A stretch of 5,355 nt of DNA from an uncultured Clostridia bacterium. GTDB lineage: Bacteria; Bacillota; Clostridia; Oscillospirales; Ruminococcaceae. Of this stretch, positions 1 through 5,355 are shown in pieces; the first letter of the stretch is position 1, and each line of letters opens with the position of its first letter. Location of the stretch: positions 1-5,355 of the forward strand of contig CALMXN010000333.1 in the NCBI GenBank assembly GCA_937871145.1, written 5' to 3'. Under the pieces are notes generated by a model that saw only the letters and a program-made list of their open reading frames with translations, did not search any database and was not told the DNA's origin. A program made the position numbers and the translations under genes.

Positions 1-900
1 ATCTTCGCTGATGATACCGGATTTTAGATATAAGCCTTCTTTGATTTCGACCTTATCAACAAACTCCGCTACATCTGATGAATTGCCTGTTGAATATTTT
101 GAAAGAATTGAGTTAAGTGATGACTTAATCTTTGTGCCATCTTTAACAGCGCCCTGGAACTTTTCATTAATATATATTCCATATCCGTCTTCAAGGTCAG
201 CGTCTGAATACTTAATCATCTTTTCAGCAAGCTCACTACCATCATAAATAGTAACTTCTGAAGAAAGTTTTTTAACTGAAAGCTTAGGCTGAACAATAAT
301 TTCCTTGTCGCCTTCTACGTAATTGATACGTTCCTGAAGAATCTGCTGAGCTTCATCAGCAACGCCTTCATCCTTGATATAACCAACTACCTTACCGTTG
401 CATTCAACGCTGATAGCATATTTTTCGTCTTTTGCATAAGTGATAAGTGATACAAAGAATACTATTGCTACAACAGGAGCTACATAGTTAAAGGACTTAA
501 CAAGAATGCCTTTAGAATGCCATGCAGATTTTCCAAGATAAGAAAATCCATGTCCTATTGCAGGAACAAGACCCTTTGATTTTTTCTTTGCTAAAACAGA
601 ATCACCGAAAGCTTTAATGCAAGTAACAGGCTTTGCTGTCAGATGTTTAACCAGTTTTAAAACCGAACCGCCAAGCTTTTTGAAAATACAAACAGTTTTG
701 ACTGCAAGGAATCTGCAGGTTTTAATAATCATTTCAAAAGCTTTGATAACCGAAAATTTCCCGTAGTGGAAAACATGTGCGCCAAGATTAGTCATATATT
801 TAACGTATATCTTTTTTATGTTTGTGAAAAGCACATTCAGTCCGGCCAATTGTTTTCCTGGCATTTTTTCTTTATTCTGTTTTCTGTTGAAAATAGCCAT
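1..900 (-). CDS. Membrane-anchored cell-wall protein, probable M23-family (G5/LysM type) endopeptidase, 3' end beyond window
   Basis: This frame is open from the ATG at 900 to the window edge, giving 300 residues without a stop, so the C-terminus is missing. Residues 1-136 are strongly basic and rich in Lys, Phe, Val and Ile, with three cysteines (62, 71, 94). A single hydrophobic segment follows at about 138-156 (APVVAIVFFVSLITYA). The rest, from KDEKYAISVECNGKVVGYIK onward, looks extracytoplasmic. The 'ngkvvGyikdeg.adea...l.eri' stretch (about 167-192) and 'VAEFVDKVEIKEGLYLKSG' (about 277-295) resemble the segment that precedes LysM, G5 and M23 domains in clostridial cell-wall endopeptidases. 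That family call is from memory of such proteins. The zinc-binding M23 motifs would lie outside the window, so the catalytic activity is inferred. The start is supported by a GAAGGGAG Shine-Dalgarno 8 nt upstream and by a promoter at 947-974. The gene follows luxS but appears to be transcribed separately. Confidence 0.72.
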   Translation of the reverse strand, partial: MAIFNRKQNKEKMPGKQLAGLNVLFTNIKKIYVKYMTNLGAHVFHYGKFSVIKAFEMIIKTCRFLAVKTVCIFKKLGGSVLKLVKHLTAKPVTCIKAFGDSVLAKKKSKGLVPAIGHGFSYLGKSAWHSKGILVKSFNYVAPVVAIVFFVSLITYAKDEKYAISVECNGKVVGYIKDEGVADEAQQILQERINYVEGDKEIIVQPKLSVKKLSSEVTIYDGSELAEKMIKYSDADLEDGYGIYINEKFQGAVKDGTKIKSSLNSILSKYSTGNSSDVAEFVDKVEIKEGLYLKSGIISED

Positions 901-908
901 TATTACAA

Positions 909-916
909 CTCCCTTC
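909..916 (-). promoter_or_regulatory. Shine-Dalgarno site of the cell-wall gene
   Basis: Read on the minus strand this is GAAGGGAG, followed by an 8-nt spacer and then the ATG at 900. It is strong and correctly spaced, and it fixes the start of a gene whose other end is off the window. Confidence 0.75.
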
Positions 917-932
917 AATTTATTACAAATCA

Positions 933-946
933 GTAACAACAGTTAC
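933..946. repeat. Inverted repeat GTAAC-N4-GTTAC at the predicted transcription start
   Basis: A perfect 5-bp dyad, GTAAC at 933-937 and GTTAC at 942-946, is separated by 4 bp. It directly abuts the -10 hexamer at 947-952, so it covers the expected start site near 940. The position is that of a repressor operator. The binding protein is unknown and the operator role is inferred. The arms are short, so chance in AT-rich DNA is possible. Confidence 0.4.
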
Positions 947-974
947 ATTATAACAAATATCAGGTTTAATGCAA
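947..974 (-). promoter_or_regulatory. Extended -10 (SigA-type) promoter of the cell-wall gene
   Basis: On the minus strand, TTGCAT (969-974) serves as the -35. A 16-bp spacer follows, then a perfect TATAAT (947-952) preceded by TGT, which gives the extended -10 motif TGTTATAAT. The predicted start is near 940, about 40 nt upstream of the ATG at 900. This is the clearest promoter in the window and suggests the cell-wall gene is expressed independently of luxS. Confidence 0.68.
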
Positions 975-1037
975 CCCTTTTGGGGTCTCGAAAAGGCAAT
1001 TACGTAAAAATTTATATAGATTTACAACATTTCCATA

Positions 1038-1511
1038 TTAGTTTTGTGCAGAATGCCATGAATAATTGAGCATTTCTTCCTTGTAAGATTCTAGGACATT
1101 TAAAATAGGCACTACATCCTGTTTTGCGGACTCAAGATCATGCTCAAGATAGTTACCACATTCAATTTCGCTGTAACCAGGGATATCCCCCTCGAAGTCG
1201 TGTATAAATTCCATAGCCTGTCGTGTCAGCTCTACTGCATCTGCCTTTTTCATATCCCTGACAAGAAGATAAAAGCCTGTTCTGCATCCCATTGGTCCGA
1301 CATAAATAACCTTGTCCGAGAGCTCACTATTGCGTGCAAATGTCGCAAATAGGTGCTCTATTGTGTGTAAGGATGGCGAGGAAATATATTTCCCTCCGTT
1401 TGGTTTTACCATTCTGACGTCATAAGTAACAATATCTCCGTCAATTCTTGACACGTACATTCCTATTCCGAACTTTCTGTGGTCAACCTGAAAACTTGCA
1501 ATTTTATTCAT
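1038..1511 (-). CDS. luxS: S-ribosylhomocysteine lyase LuxS
   Basis: This 157-residue protein matches the full length of the LuxS family. LuxS is a cytosolic metalloenzyme that cleaves S-ribosylhomocysteine to homocysteine and 4,5-dihydroxy-2,3-pentanedione, the precursor of the AI-2 signal, as part of methyl-group recycling from S-adenosylhomocysteine. Visible signatures are the metal-binding HTIEH motif (His49 and His53, with Glu52), GPMGCRTGFYL with the catalytic Cys76, and ECGNYLEHDL with the third metal ligand Cys118. All key residues are present, so it should be active. The start at 1511 has an AAGGAG site 7 nt upstream, and the N-terminus (MNKIASFQVDH) is typical. The nucleosidase that makes its substrate (pfs/mtn) is not in the window. 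The gene stands 110 nt downstream of the pseudouridine synthase gene, with direct repeats in the gap, so it may have its own control. Confidence 0.97.
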   Translation of the reverse strand: MNKIASFQVDHRKFGIGMYVSRIDGDIVTYDVRMVKPNGGKYISSPSLHTIEHLFATFARNSELSDKVIYVGPMGCRTGFYLLVRDMKKADAVELTRQAMEFIHDFEGDIPGYSEIECGNYLEHDLESAKQDVVPILNVLESYKEEMLNYSWHSAQN

Positions 1512-1518
1512 GATTTTT

Positions 1519-1524
1519 CTCCTT
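1519..1524 (-). promoter_or_regulatory. Shine-Dalgarno site of luxS
   Basis: AAGGAG on the minus strand lies 7 nt before the luxS ATG at 1511. It sits only 2 nt from the tandem repeat at 1527-1548, so anything bound to or folded from that repeat could affect ribosome access. Confidence 0.8.
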
Positions 1525-1526
1525 AG

Positions 1527-1548
1527 AAATTGGTTACAAATTGGTTAC
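1527..1548. repeat. Perfect 11-bp tandem repeat in the luxS leader
   Basis: The unit AAATTGGTTAC occurs twice head to tail (1527-1537 and 1538-1548) with no mismatch. The 11-bp period is close to one turn of DNA helix, as for two sites bound on the same face. The second copy also forms one arm of an inverted repeat, GTTAC (1544-1548) with GTAAC (1552-1556), spaced by 3 bp. On the transcript the single GUUAC arm could pair with either GUAAC, but the stems are only 5 bp. A regulatory role is inferred. Confidence 0.5.
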
Positions 1549-1593
1549 ATAGTAACTTTTTTGTCTATAAACATAATAAATAGTACAAACGCC

Positions 1594-1612
1594 TTGTAAT
1601 TTAGATTGTAAT
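1594..1612. repeat. Short direct repeat TTGTAAT x2 between the pseudouridine synthase gene and luxS
   Basis: TTGTAAT occurs at 1594-1600 and 1606-1612, a 12-bp period, just after the stop codon of the pseudouridine synthase gene. No GC-rich hairpin with a T-run terminator is visible in 1512-1621, so some readthrough from the upstream operon into luxS is possible. Weak -10-like sequences (for example TATTAT) occur in the gap but lack a well-spaced -35. The repeat may be chance in AT-rich DNA. Confidence 0.3.
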
Positions 1613-1621
1613 AATATTAAG

Positions 1622-2476
1622 TTACTCAGAAAAAAGATATTCTATATCTTGTGGAAGCTTTGAGATAAGGTGAATTTTTTCATTCGTGACTGGATGAGTA
1701 AAAAACAATTCACCGCAATGAAGAGCCTGTCTGTTAAGGTCAGCCATATCGCCACCGTACATATTATCCCCTGCAAGCGGGTGCCCGATATATGAAAAGT
1801 GAACCCGTATCTGATGTGTTCGTCCTGTTTCAAGCTTTATTTTTAATAAAGTATACTTATCATTGGATTTCAGTACTTCATAATGTGTGACAGCTTTCTG
1901 CCCATCTTCTGAAACACAACGGGTAATAATTGAATTATCCGTTCTTGCGATAGGCTTGTCTATTGTGCCACTCCCTGTAATTTTCCCGCAGGCAACAGCA
2001 TAATACACTTTTTCAATACTTTTCTGAAGTTTTACTGCAGAAAAGCTGTTTTTAGCAACAGCACATAATCCCGAGGTATCCCTGTCAAGTCTGTTTATAG
2101 GACGATAGGTAAGCCCCCTGCAACAATGAGCAAAATAGTTCCCCAGGGTATCAAATAAATGCTTGTGTGACGGATGGACAGGCATAAAAGCAGGCTTATC
2201 AAAAACTATTACATCATTGTCCTCATATATAACAGGAACATTCAGTTCAGCATTTTCTTCAAGGACTTTTTCATCAGAAAGTGAAATTTCAATAACATCC
2301 CCAGTCTGAACAGTGTCAATTGTCCTTGTATGAATACCGTTTTTCGTAATACCATTTTCAATCTGTTTTAATTTTGTGATAAGACGCTTGCTTGTCCCGG
2401 ATAAAGTCAAAATATTTAGTACGGTTTTGCCGTCCTGAACTGGTGTAACAATAAATTTTATTTTTCTCAAAAACAT
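1622..2476 (-). CDS. RluA/RluD-family pseudouridine synthase
   Basis: This 284-residue protein (282 if it starts at the TTG) is a cytosolic enzyme that isomerises specific uridines in rRNA or tRNA to pseudouridine. Residues ~20-68 look like an S4-type RNA-binding domain (SKRLITKLKQIENGITKNG, then GDVIEI). The catalytic domain follows, with VFDKPAFMPVHPS (91-103), the family signature NRLDRDTSGL with catalytic Asp131, LETGRTHQIRVH (215-226), HPLAGDNMYGG (232-242) and RQALHC (249-254). The set of motifs is complete. Which uridine it modifies (RluA, RluC or RluD specificity) cannot be read from sequence, so no symbol is given. The ATG at 2476 is only 1 nt from its GAGG site. A TTG at 2470 is spaced 7 nt from it and gives the usual family N-terminus (M)RKIKFIV, so initiation at 2470 is more likely. 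It lies 16 nt downstream of the hydrolase gene, in the same operon. Confidence 0.94.
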   Translation of the reverse strand: MFLRKIKFIVTPVQDGKTVLNILTLSGTSKRLITKLKQIENGITKNGIHTRTIDTVQTGDVIEISLSDEKVLEENAELNVPVIYEDNDVIVFDKPAFMPVHPSHKHLFDTLGNYFAHCCRGLTYRPINRLDRDTSGLCAVAKNSFSAVKLQKSIEKVYYAVACGKITGSGTIDKPIARTDNSIITRCVSEDGQKAVTHYEVLKSNDKYTLLKIKLETGRTHQIRVHFSYIGHPLAGDNMYGGDMADLNRQALHCGELFFTHPVTNEKIHLISKLPQDIEYLFSE

Positions 2477-2477
2477 A

Positions 2478-2481
2478 CCTC
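2478..2481 (-). promoter_or_regulatory. Ribosome binding site that decides the pseudouridine synthase start
   Basis: GAGG (within TGAGGT, 2477-2482) on the minus strand leaves 1 nt before the ATG at 2476 but 7 nt before the in-frame TTG at 2470. The normal spacing favours the TTG as start codon. The site lies in the 16-nt gap after the hydrolase stop codon, consistent with translational coupling. Confidence 0.55.
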
Positions 2482-2492
2482 AATACTATTGT

Positions 2493-3053
2493 TTAGTTAT
2501 TAAATGAATTCAGGAAGATTTGTGCAGTAACAACATTTGCAAAGCCTTGTGCTAATGAAGCCATATAAGTGTCATTGACAACTTGAGCAGGGATAACAGT
2601 ATTATTGTATTCTAAGTCACATGTAGTACAAGTATCACTGATTAGTGTAACGTTTATTCCATAATCGGCACAGGCTCTTACAGTAGTATCAACACACATA
2701 TGTGTCATCATTCCACAGATTACAACGTCGTTTATGTCTGCTTTATCTAATTCTCCCTTTAATATAGTATTAAGGAAGGAATTAGGCGCAGCTTTAATTA
2801 CAAGTTTTTCATAAGGGGAGTCAATTGGCTTGACCAAATCATGGATTTCTGCTCCCTTGGTACCTTTTTGAAAAAACGGTGCGCCTTCAAAATCCATAAT
2901 GTGCTGAACGTGGAATACAGGGAGCTTCTTTTCCCTGAATGCATTTAGCACTTTTTCAGCATTTTGAGCCGCTTCAACAGGGTGGAACAGCTCGTGCTTT
3001 CCACCTTCAAAGTAATCGTTCTGAATATCAATTATTATCAATGCTGTCTTCAT
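2493..3053 (-). CDS. Isochorismatase-like cysteine hydrolase
   Basis: This 186-residue cytosolic protein is full length for the cysteine-hydrolase (isochorismatase-like) superfamily. Members include nicotinamidases, N-carbamoylsarcosine and ureido hydrolases, streptothricin hydrolase-like enzymes and true isochorismatases. The triad is visible: Asp9 in ALIIIDIQNDY, Lys87 in VIKAAPNSF, and nucleophile Cys120 in VICGMMTHMCVDTT, which also holds the turn before the nucleophile that usually carries a cis-peptide. The GMMTHMCVDTTVRAC pattern is common in the small unassigned hydrolases of this family. The substrate cannot be told, and nothing nearby (no NAD-salvage or enterobactin genes) points to one. 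The start at 3053 has an AGGAG site 7 nt upstream. It lies 18 nt after tex and 16 nt before the pseudouridine synthase gene, so it is the middle gene of a three-gene operon. Confidence 0.93.
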   Translation of the reverse strand: MKTALIIIDIQNDYFEGGKHELFHPVEAAQNAEKVLNAFREKKLPVFHVQHIMDFEGAPFFQKGTKGAEIHDLVKPIDSPYEKLVIKAAPNSFLNTILKGELDKADINDVVICGMMTHMCVDTTVRACADYGINVTLISDTCTTCDLEYNNTVIPAQVVNDTYMASLAQGFANVVTAQIFLNSFNN

Positions 3054-3060
3054 TATGTCA

Positions 3061-3065
3061 CTCCT
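3061..3065 (-). promoter_or_regulatory. Shine-Dalgarno site of the hydrolase gene
   Basis: AGGAG on the minus strand sits 7 nt before the ATG at 3053, inside the 18-nt gap following the tex stop codon. It supports the start and co-transcription with tex. Confidence 0.75.
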
Positions 3066-3071
3066 AAAATG

Positions 3072-5234
3072 TTATTTTTCAGTGTTTGAATTAAATTTCA
3101 TAGTCAGCGCAATTCTCTTTCTTTTAAGGTCAACGTCAAGCACTCTTACCTTTACAATATCGCCGACTTTAACAACCTCAAGAGGGTGCTTTATAAATTT
3201 GTCGCAGAGCTGTGATATGTGAACGAGTCCGTCCTCATGGACACCGATATCAACAAAAGCGCCAAAGTCAATTACATTTCTGACAGTACCCATAAGCTCC
3301 ATACCAGGCTTTAAGTCCTTGAGGTCCATAACATCACTTCTGAGTAATGGTGCAGGGAGCTCATCACGTGGGTCACGTCCCGGCTTTGCGAGTTCTGAAA
3401 TTATATCCTTTAATGTAGGAACACCTACGTTAAGCTCATCAGCAAGCTTTGCTGTTCCAATTTTTTCAGCACGTTCTGATAATTCTGAAAGCTTTCCAGC
3501 TTCAATATCTGCAAGCTTGAAATCACATAAATCAAGCAATCCTTTTGCTGCCTCATAGCTTTCAGGGTGAACAGCTGTATTGTCAAGCGGGTTCTTACCA
3601 CTGTGAATTCGAAGGAAGCCTGCACACTGCTCATATGCTTTCTTACCAAGTTTTGCAACCTTCAAAAGTTGCTTTCTGTCAGTGAACATTCCGTTTTCTT
3701 CACGATAAACAACAACATTCTTTGCTATACCTGCATTTATTCCTGAAATATATGAAAGTAATGAGTGTGAAGCAGTATTAAGGTCAACACCAACAGAGTT
3801 AACACAGTCTTCAACAACGCCCGTTAGTGCCTCGTCAAGTCTTGCCTTTGGCATATCGTGCTGGTACTGTCCTACGCCGATAGCTTTAGGATCAATCTTT
3901 ACAAGTTCAGCAAGCGGATCCTGCAATCTCCTTGCGATTGAAACAGCACTTCTCAGAGAAACGTCATATTCAGGGAATTCTTCTGCGGCAAGCTTTGAAG
4001 CTGAATATACGGAAGCTCCAGCTTCTGAAACCACCATATAGCTTACTTTTTGAGGAATTTCTTTTATCAAATCAGCCACGAAAACTTCACTCTCGTGTGA
4101 AGCTGTTCCATTACCAATAGCAATAGTTGTTACCTTATGCTTTGAAATAAGCGATTTTATTTTTGCTTTTGCCTCTTCAACCTTTGACTGTGGTGGTGTT
4201 GGATAAATAACAGTAGTGTCAAGAACCTTTCCTGTATCGTCAACAACAGCAATCTTACAGCCTGTTCTGTACGCCGGGTCAAGTCCGAGTGTAACAGTTC
4301 CCTTTACTGGTGGTTGCATAAGTATCTGACTTAAATTTGATGAGAAAACCTTTATGGCAGCTTCACTTGCTCTGGATGAAAGGTCTGCTCTTATTTCACG
4401 TTCTATGGATGGATATATAAGTCGCTTGTAGCTGTCCTCACTAGCGCTTGCTACAATGCTTCCACATTCGGATTGATTTTTAAGAAATTTGTTTGTGATA
4501 AGTCTTAAGCCGTCGCCTTCCTTGACATCAACGCTGACTTTGAGGAAGTTCTCGCGTTCACCTCTGTCAACAGCAAGAACTCTGTGTCCTGCAATCTTTG
4601 CAACAGGCTCAGAATAATTATAATAATTTGTATATACGCTCTCGGCATTTTCATCAGTTGCTTTTGATGTAAGCATAGCATCACGTAAGAATAAAATACG
4701 GAAGCTTTTTCTCAAAGTAGCATCGTCTGAAATGTTTTCTGCAATAATATCTGAAGCTCCCGCAATAGCATCATCAGCCGTATTAACGCCTTTTTCTTCG
4801 CTAATGAATTCTTCAGCCTTTGCATAAGGGTCAGTCTTAATATCCTGTGCGAAGATGAACTCAGCAAGTGGCTCAAGTCCCTTTTCCCTTGCAATAGAAG
4901 CCCTTGTTTTTCTCTTTTGCTTATAAGGACGGTATATATCCTCAACTTCAGCAAGAGTAACAGCGTTGTCAATTGATTTCTGAATTTCATCTGTCATTTT
5001 TTCTTGCTCGTTGATTGAAGAAGAAACCTCTTGTTTTCTCTTTTCAAGATTTCTTAGGTATGTGAGTCTGTCATAAAGCTCACGGAGAAGTTGGTCATCG
5101 AGGGAGCCCGTAACTTCCTTTCTGTATCGCGCGATAAAAGGAATAGTGTTGCCCTCGTCAATAAGCTTTACTGTTGCTTCGACCTGCTGAGGACGCAGTG
5201 AAAATTCAGAGGCAAGTTTTGCGTTAATGTCCAT
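3072..5234 (-). CDS. tex: Tex-family S1 RNA-binding protein
   Basis: This 720-residue protein matches Tex/YhgF, a conserved cytosolic nucleic-acid-binding protein linked to transcription in Bordetella and to expression or tolerance phenotypes elsewhere; its exact role is unsettled. Domains in order from the ATG: an N-terminal Tex helical domain (~1-190, with VEATVKLIDEGNTIPFIARY and YRPYKQKRKTRASIA), a YqgF/RNase H-like domain (~310-440, TLGLDPAYRTGCKIAVVD and SEAGASVYSAS), a helix-hairpin-helix region (~475-560, SVGVDLNTASHSLLSYISGI) and a C-terminal S1 domain (~643-715, GTVRNVIDFGAFVDIGVHED then GLVHISQL). The domain set is complete. The frame extends to a TTG at 5243, but the GAAAGG site abuts that codon and is spaced 9 nt from the ATG at 5234. 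The ATG gives MDINAKLASEFSLRPQQVEA, the usual family N-terminus. It is first of three closely spaced genes. Confidence 0.97.
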   Translation of the reverse strand: MDINAKLASEFSLRPQQVEATVKLIDEGNTIPFIARYRKEVTGSLDDQLLRELYDRLTYLRNLEKRKQEVSSSINEQEKMTDEIQKSIDNAVTLAEVEDIYRPYKQKRKTRASIAREKGLEPLAEFIFAQDIKTDPYAKAEEFISEEKGVNTADDAIAGASDIIAENISDDATLRKSFRILFLRDAMLTSKATDENAESVYTNYYNYSEPVAKIAGHRVLAVDRGERENFLKVSVDVKEGDGLRLITNKFLKNQSECGSIVASASEDSYKRLIYPSIEREIRADLSSRASEAAIKVFSSNLSQILMQPPVKGTVTLGLDPAYRTGCKIAVVDDTGKVLDTTVIYPTPPQSKVEEAKAKIKSLISKHKVTTIAIGNGTASHESEVFVADLIKEIPQKVSYMVVSEAGASVYSASKLAAEEFPEYDVSLRSAVSIARRLQDPLAELVKIDPKAIGVGQYQHDMPKARLDEALTGVVEDCVNSVGVDLNTASHSLLSYISGINAGIAKNVVVYREENGMFTDRKQLLKVAKLGKKAYEQCAGFLRIHSGKNPLDNTAVHPESYEAAKGLLDLCDFKLADIEAGKLSELSERAEKIGTAKLADELNVGVPTLKDIISELAKPGRDPRDELPAPLLRSDVMDLKDLKPGMELMGTVRNVIDFGAFVDIGVHEDGLVHISQLCDKFIKHPLEVVKVGDIVKVRVLDVDLKRKRIALTMKFNSNTEK

Positions 5235-5243
5235 TTTGTTCAA

Positions 5244-5249
5244 CCTTTC
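5244..5249 (-). promoter_or_regulatory. Shine-Dalgarno site of tex
   Basis: GAAAGG on the minus strand leaves 9 nt to the ATG at 5234 and none to the in-frame TTG at 5243, so it selects the ATG. The TATAAA-like sequence at 5254-5259 is too close to serve as a -10 for this site, because a transcript from it would start within or next to the ribosome binding site. Confidence 0.6.
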
Positions 5250-5281
5250 GTATTTTATATAGGAAGCAAAGGTGAATGTAT

Positions 5282-5346
5282 CCCCCGATAAGCAAAATCA
5301 TCTTATATATGCGAAGGGGTGCGGGGGCGACCGCAAAGCCACCGCA
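5282..5346. repeat. GC-rich block with weak inverted and direct repeats upstream of tex
   Basis: The DNA switches sharply from AT-rich to G/C-rich at 5311-5346. Within it TGCGG (5320-5324) can pair with CCGCA at 5331-5335 (6-nt loop) or with a second CCGCA at 5342-5346, 11 bp further on. Next to it ATAAG (5288-5292) pairs with CTTAT (5302-5306), flanked by a C5 run (5282-5286) that can meet G-runs at 5316-5319 or 5323-5327. It could be part of a dispersed intergenic repeat, a structured leader or the remains of a terminator. It is cut off by the window edge and lacks a T-run, so none of these is established. Confidence 0.35.
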
Positions 5347-5355
5347 GTTATTACA

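Noticed and set aside
11..247. Plus-strand open frame of 78 codons
   Set aside because: It is antisense to the cell-wall gene, whose own frame is continuous and domain-like here. The Ser/Tyr-rich product is typical of an antisense shadow.
976..996. Hairpin CCTTTT/AAAAGG with a 9-nt loop, downstream of luxS, as a rho-independent terminator
   Set aside because: The stem is AT-rich and only 6 bp, and no T-run follows it on either strand. It also runs almost up to the -35 of the next gene. It may be a weak structure but is not supported as a terminator.
1000..1007. Palindrome TTACGTAA after luxS
   Set aside because: It is a single 8-bp palindrome in an AT-rich stretch, with no second copy or placement relative to a promoter that would argue for a site.
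818..1069. Plus-strand open frame of 83 codons
   Set aside because: It overlaps the start of the cell-wall gene and its promoter antisense and runs into the luxS 3' end. It has low-complexity composition, no recognisable domain and no good ribosome binding site.
1512..1621. SAH or SAM riboswitch upstream of luxS
   Set aside because: The gap is short and AT-rich and lacks the GC-rich conserved cores of those riboswitches. Only short repeats are present.
3319..4990. Several plus- and minus-strand open frames inside tex (for example 3319-3558, 3425-3658, 3932-4120, 4712-4990)
   Set aside because: All lie within the tex coding sequence in other frames. Tex is intact with all domains, and these products show no family features.
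5235..5243. TTG at 5243 as the tex start
   Set aside because: The Shine-Dalgarno GAAAGG directly abuts this codon, leaving no spacer. The ATG at 5234 has 9-nt spacing and gives the normal family N-terminus.
5224..5355. Minus-strand open frame entering from the window edge and ending inside tex, as the tail of an upstream gene
   Set aside because: About 43 codons are open, but the product (containing GGFAVAPAPLRIYKMILL) matches no domain I can name and half of it comes from the GC-rich repeat-like block. It cannot be judged without upstream sequence.

Overview
The window is typical of an AT-rich Gram-positive anaerobe of the Clostridia, most likely of the Ruminococcus/Oscillospiraceae type. 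This rests on protein flavour (a Firmicutes-style LuxS, a Tex protein, and a membrane-anchored cell-wall protein resembling clostridial M23/G5/LysM endopeptidases), strong purine-rich Shine-Dalgarno sites and low overall GC. The genus is inference. Five protein-coding genes were found, all on the minus strand, so the biological order runs from high to low coordinates.

Layout in transcription order: (1) 5244-5355 is the leader upstream of tex. It contains an abruptly GC-rich patch with weak inverted and direct repeats, and no convincing promoter. (2) 5234-3072 is tex, an S1-domain nucleic-acid-binding protein. (3) After 18 nt, 3053-2493 is an isochorismatase-like cysteine hydrolase. (4) After 16 nt, 2476 (or 2470) to 1622 is an RluA/RluD-type pseudouridine synthase. 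These three form a tight operon, each with its own ribosome binding site. (5) After a 110-nt AT-rich gap with two sets of short direct repeats, 1511-1038 is luxS, which makes homocysteine and the AI-2 precursor. (6) After a 137-nt gap holding a good extended -10 promoter with a dyad over the expected start site, 900-1 is the first 300 codons of a large membrane-anchored protein whose C-terminal part lies outside the window. It is probably an M23-family peptidoglycan endopeptidase.

The tex operon groups nucleic-acid or ribosome housekeeping functions with a small hydrolase. LuxS belongs to the activated methyl cycle, and the last gene belongs to cell-wall remodelling. No tRNA, rRNA, CRISPR array, insertion sequence, phage gene or defence gene was seen, and there is no evidence of a new multi-gene system. 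The most interesting signals are regulatory: GTTAC/GTAAC half-sites arranged as a dyad over the cell-wall gene's predicted start site, and as a perfect 11-bp tandem repeat plus dyad in front of luxS.
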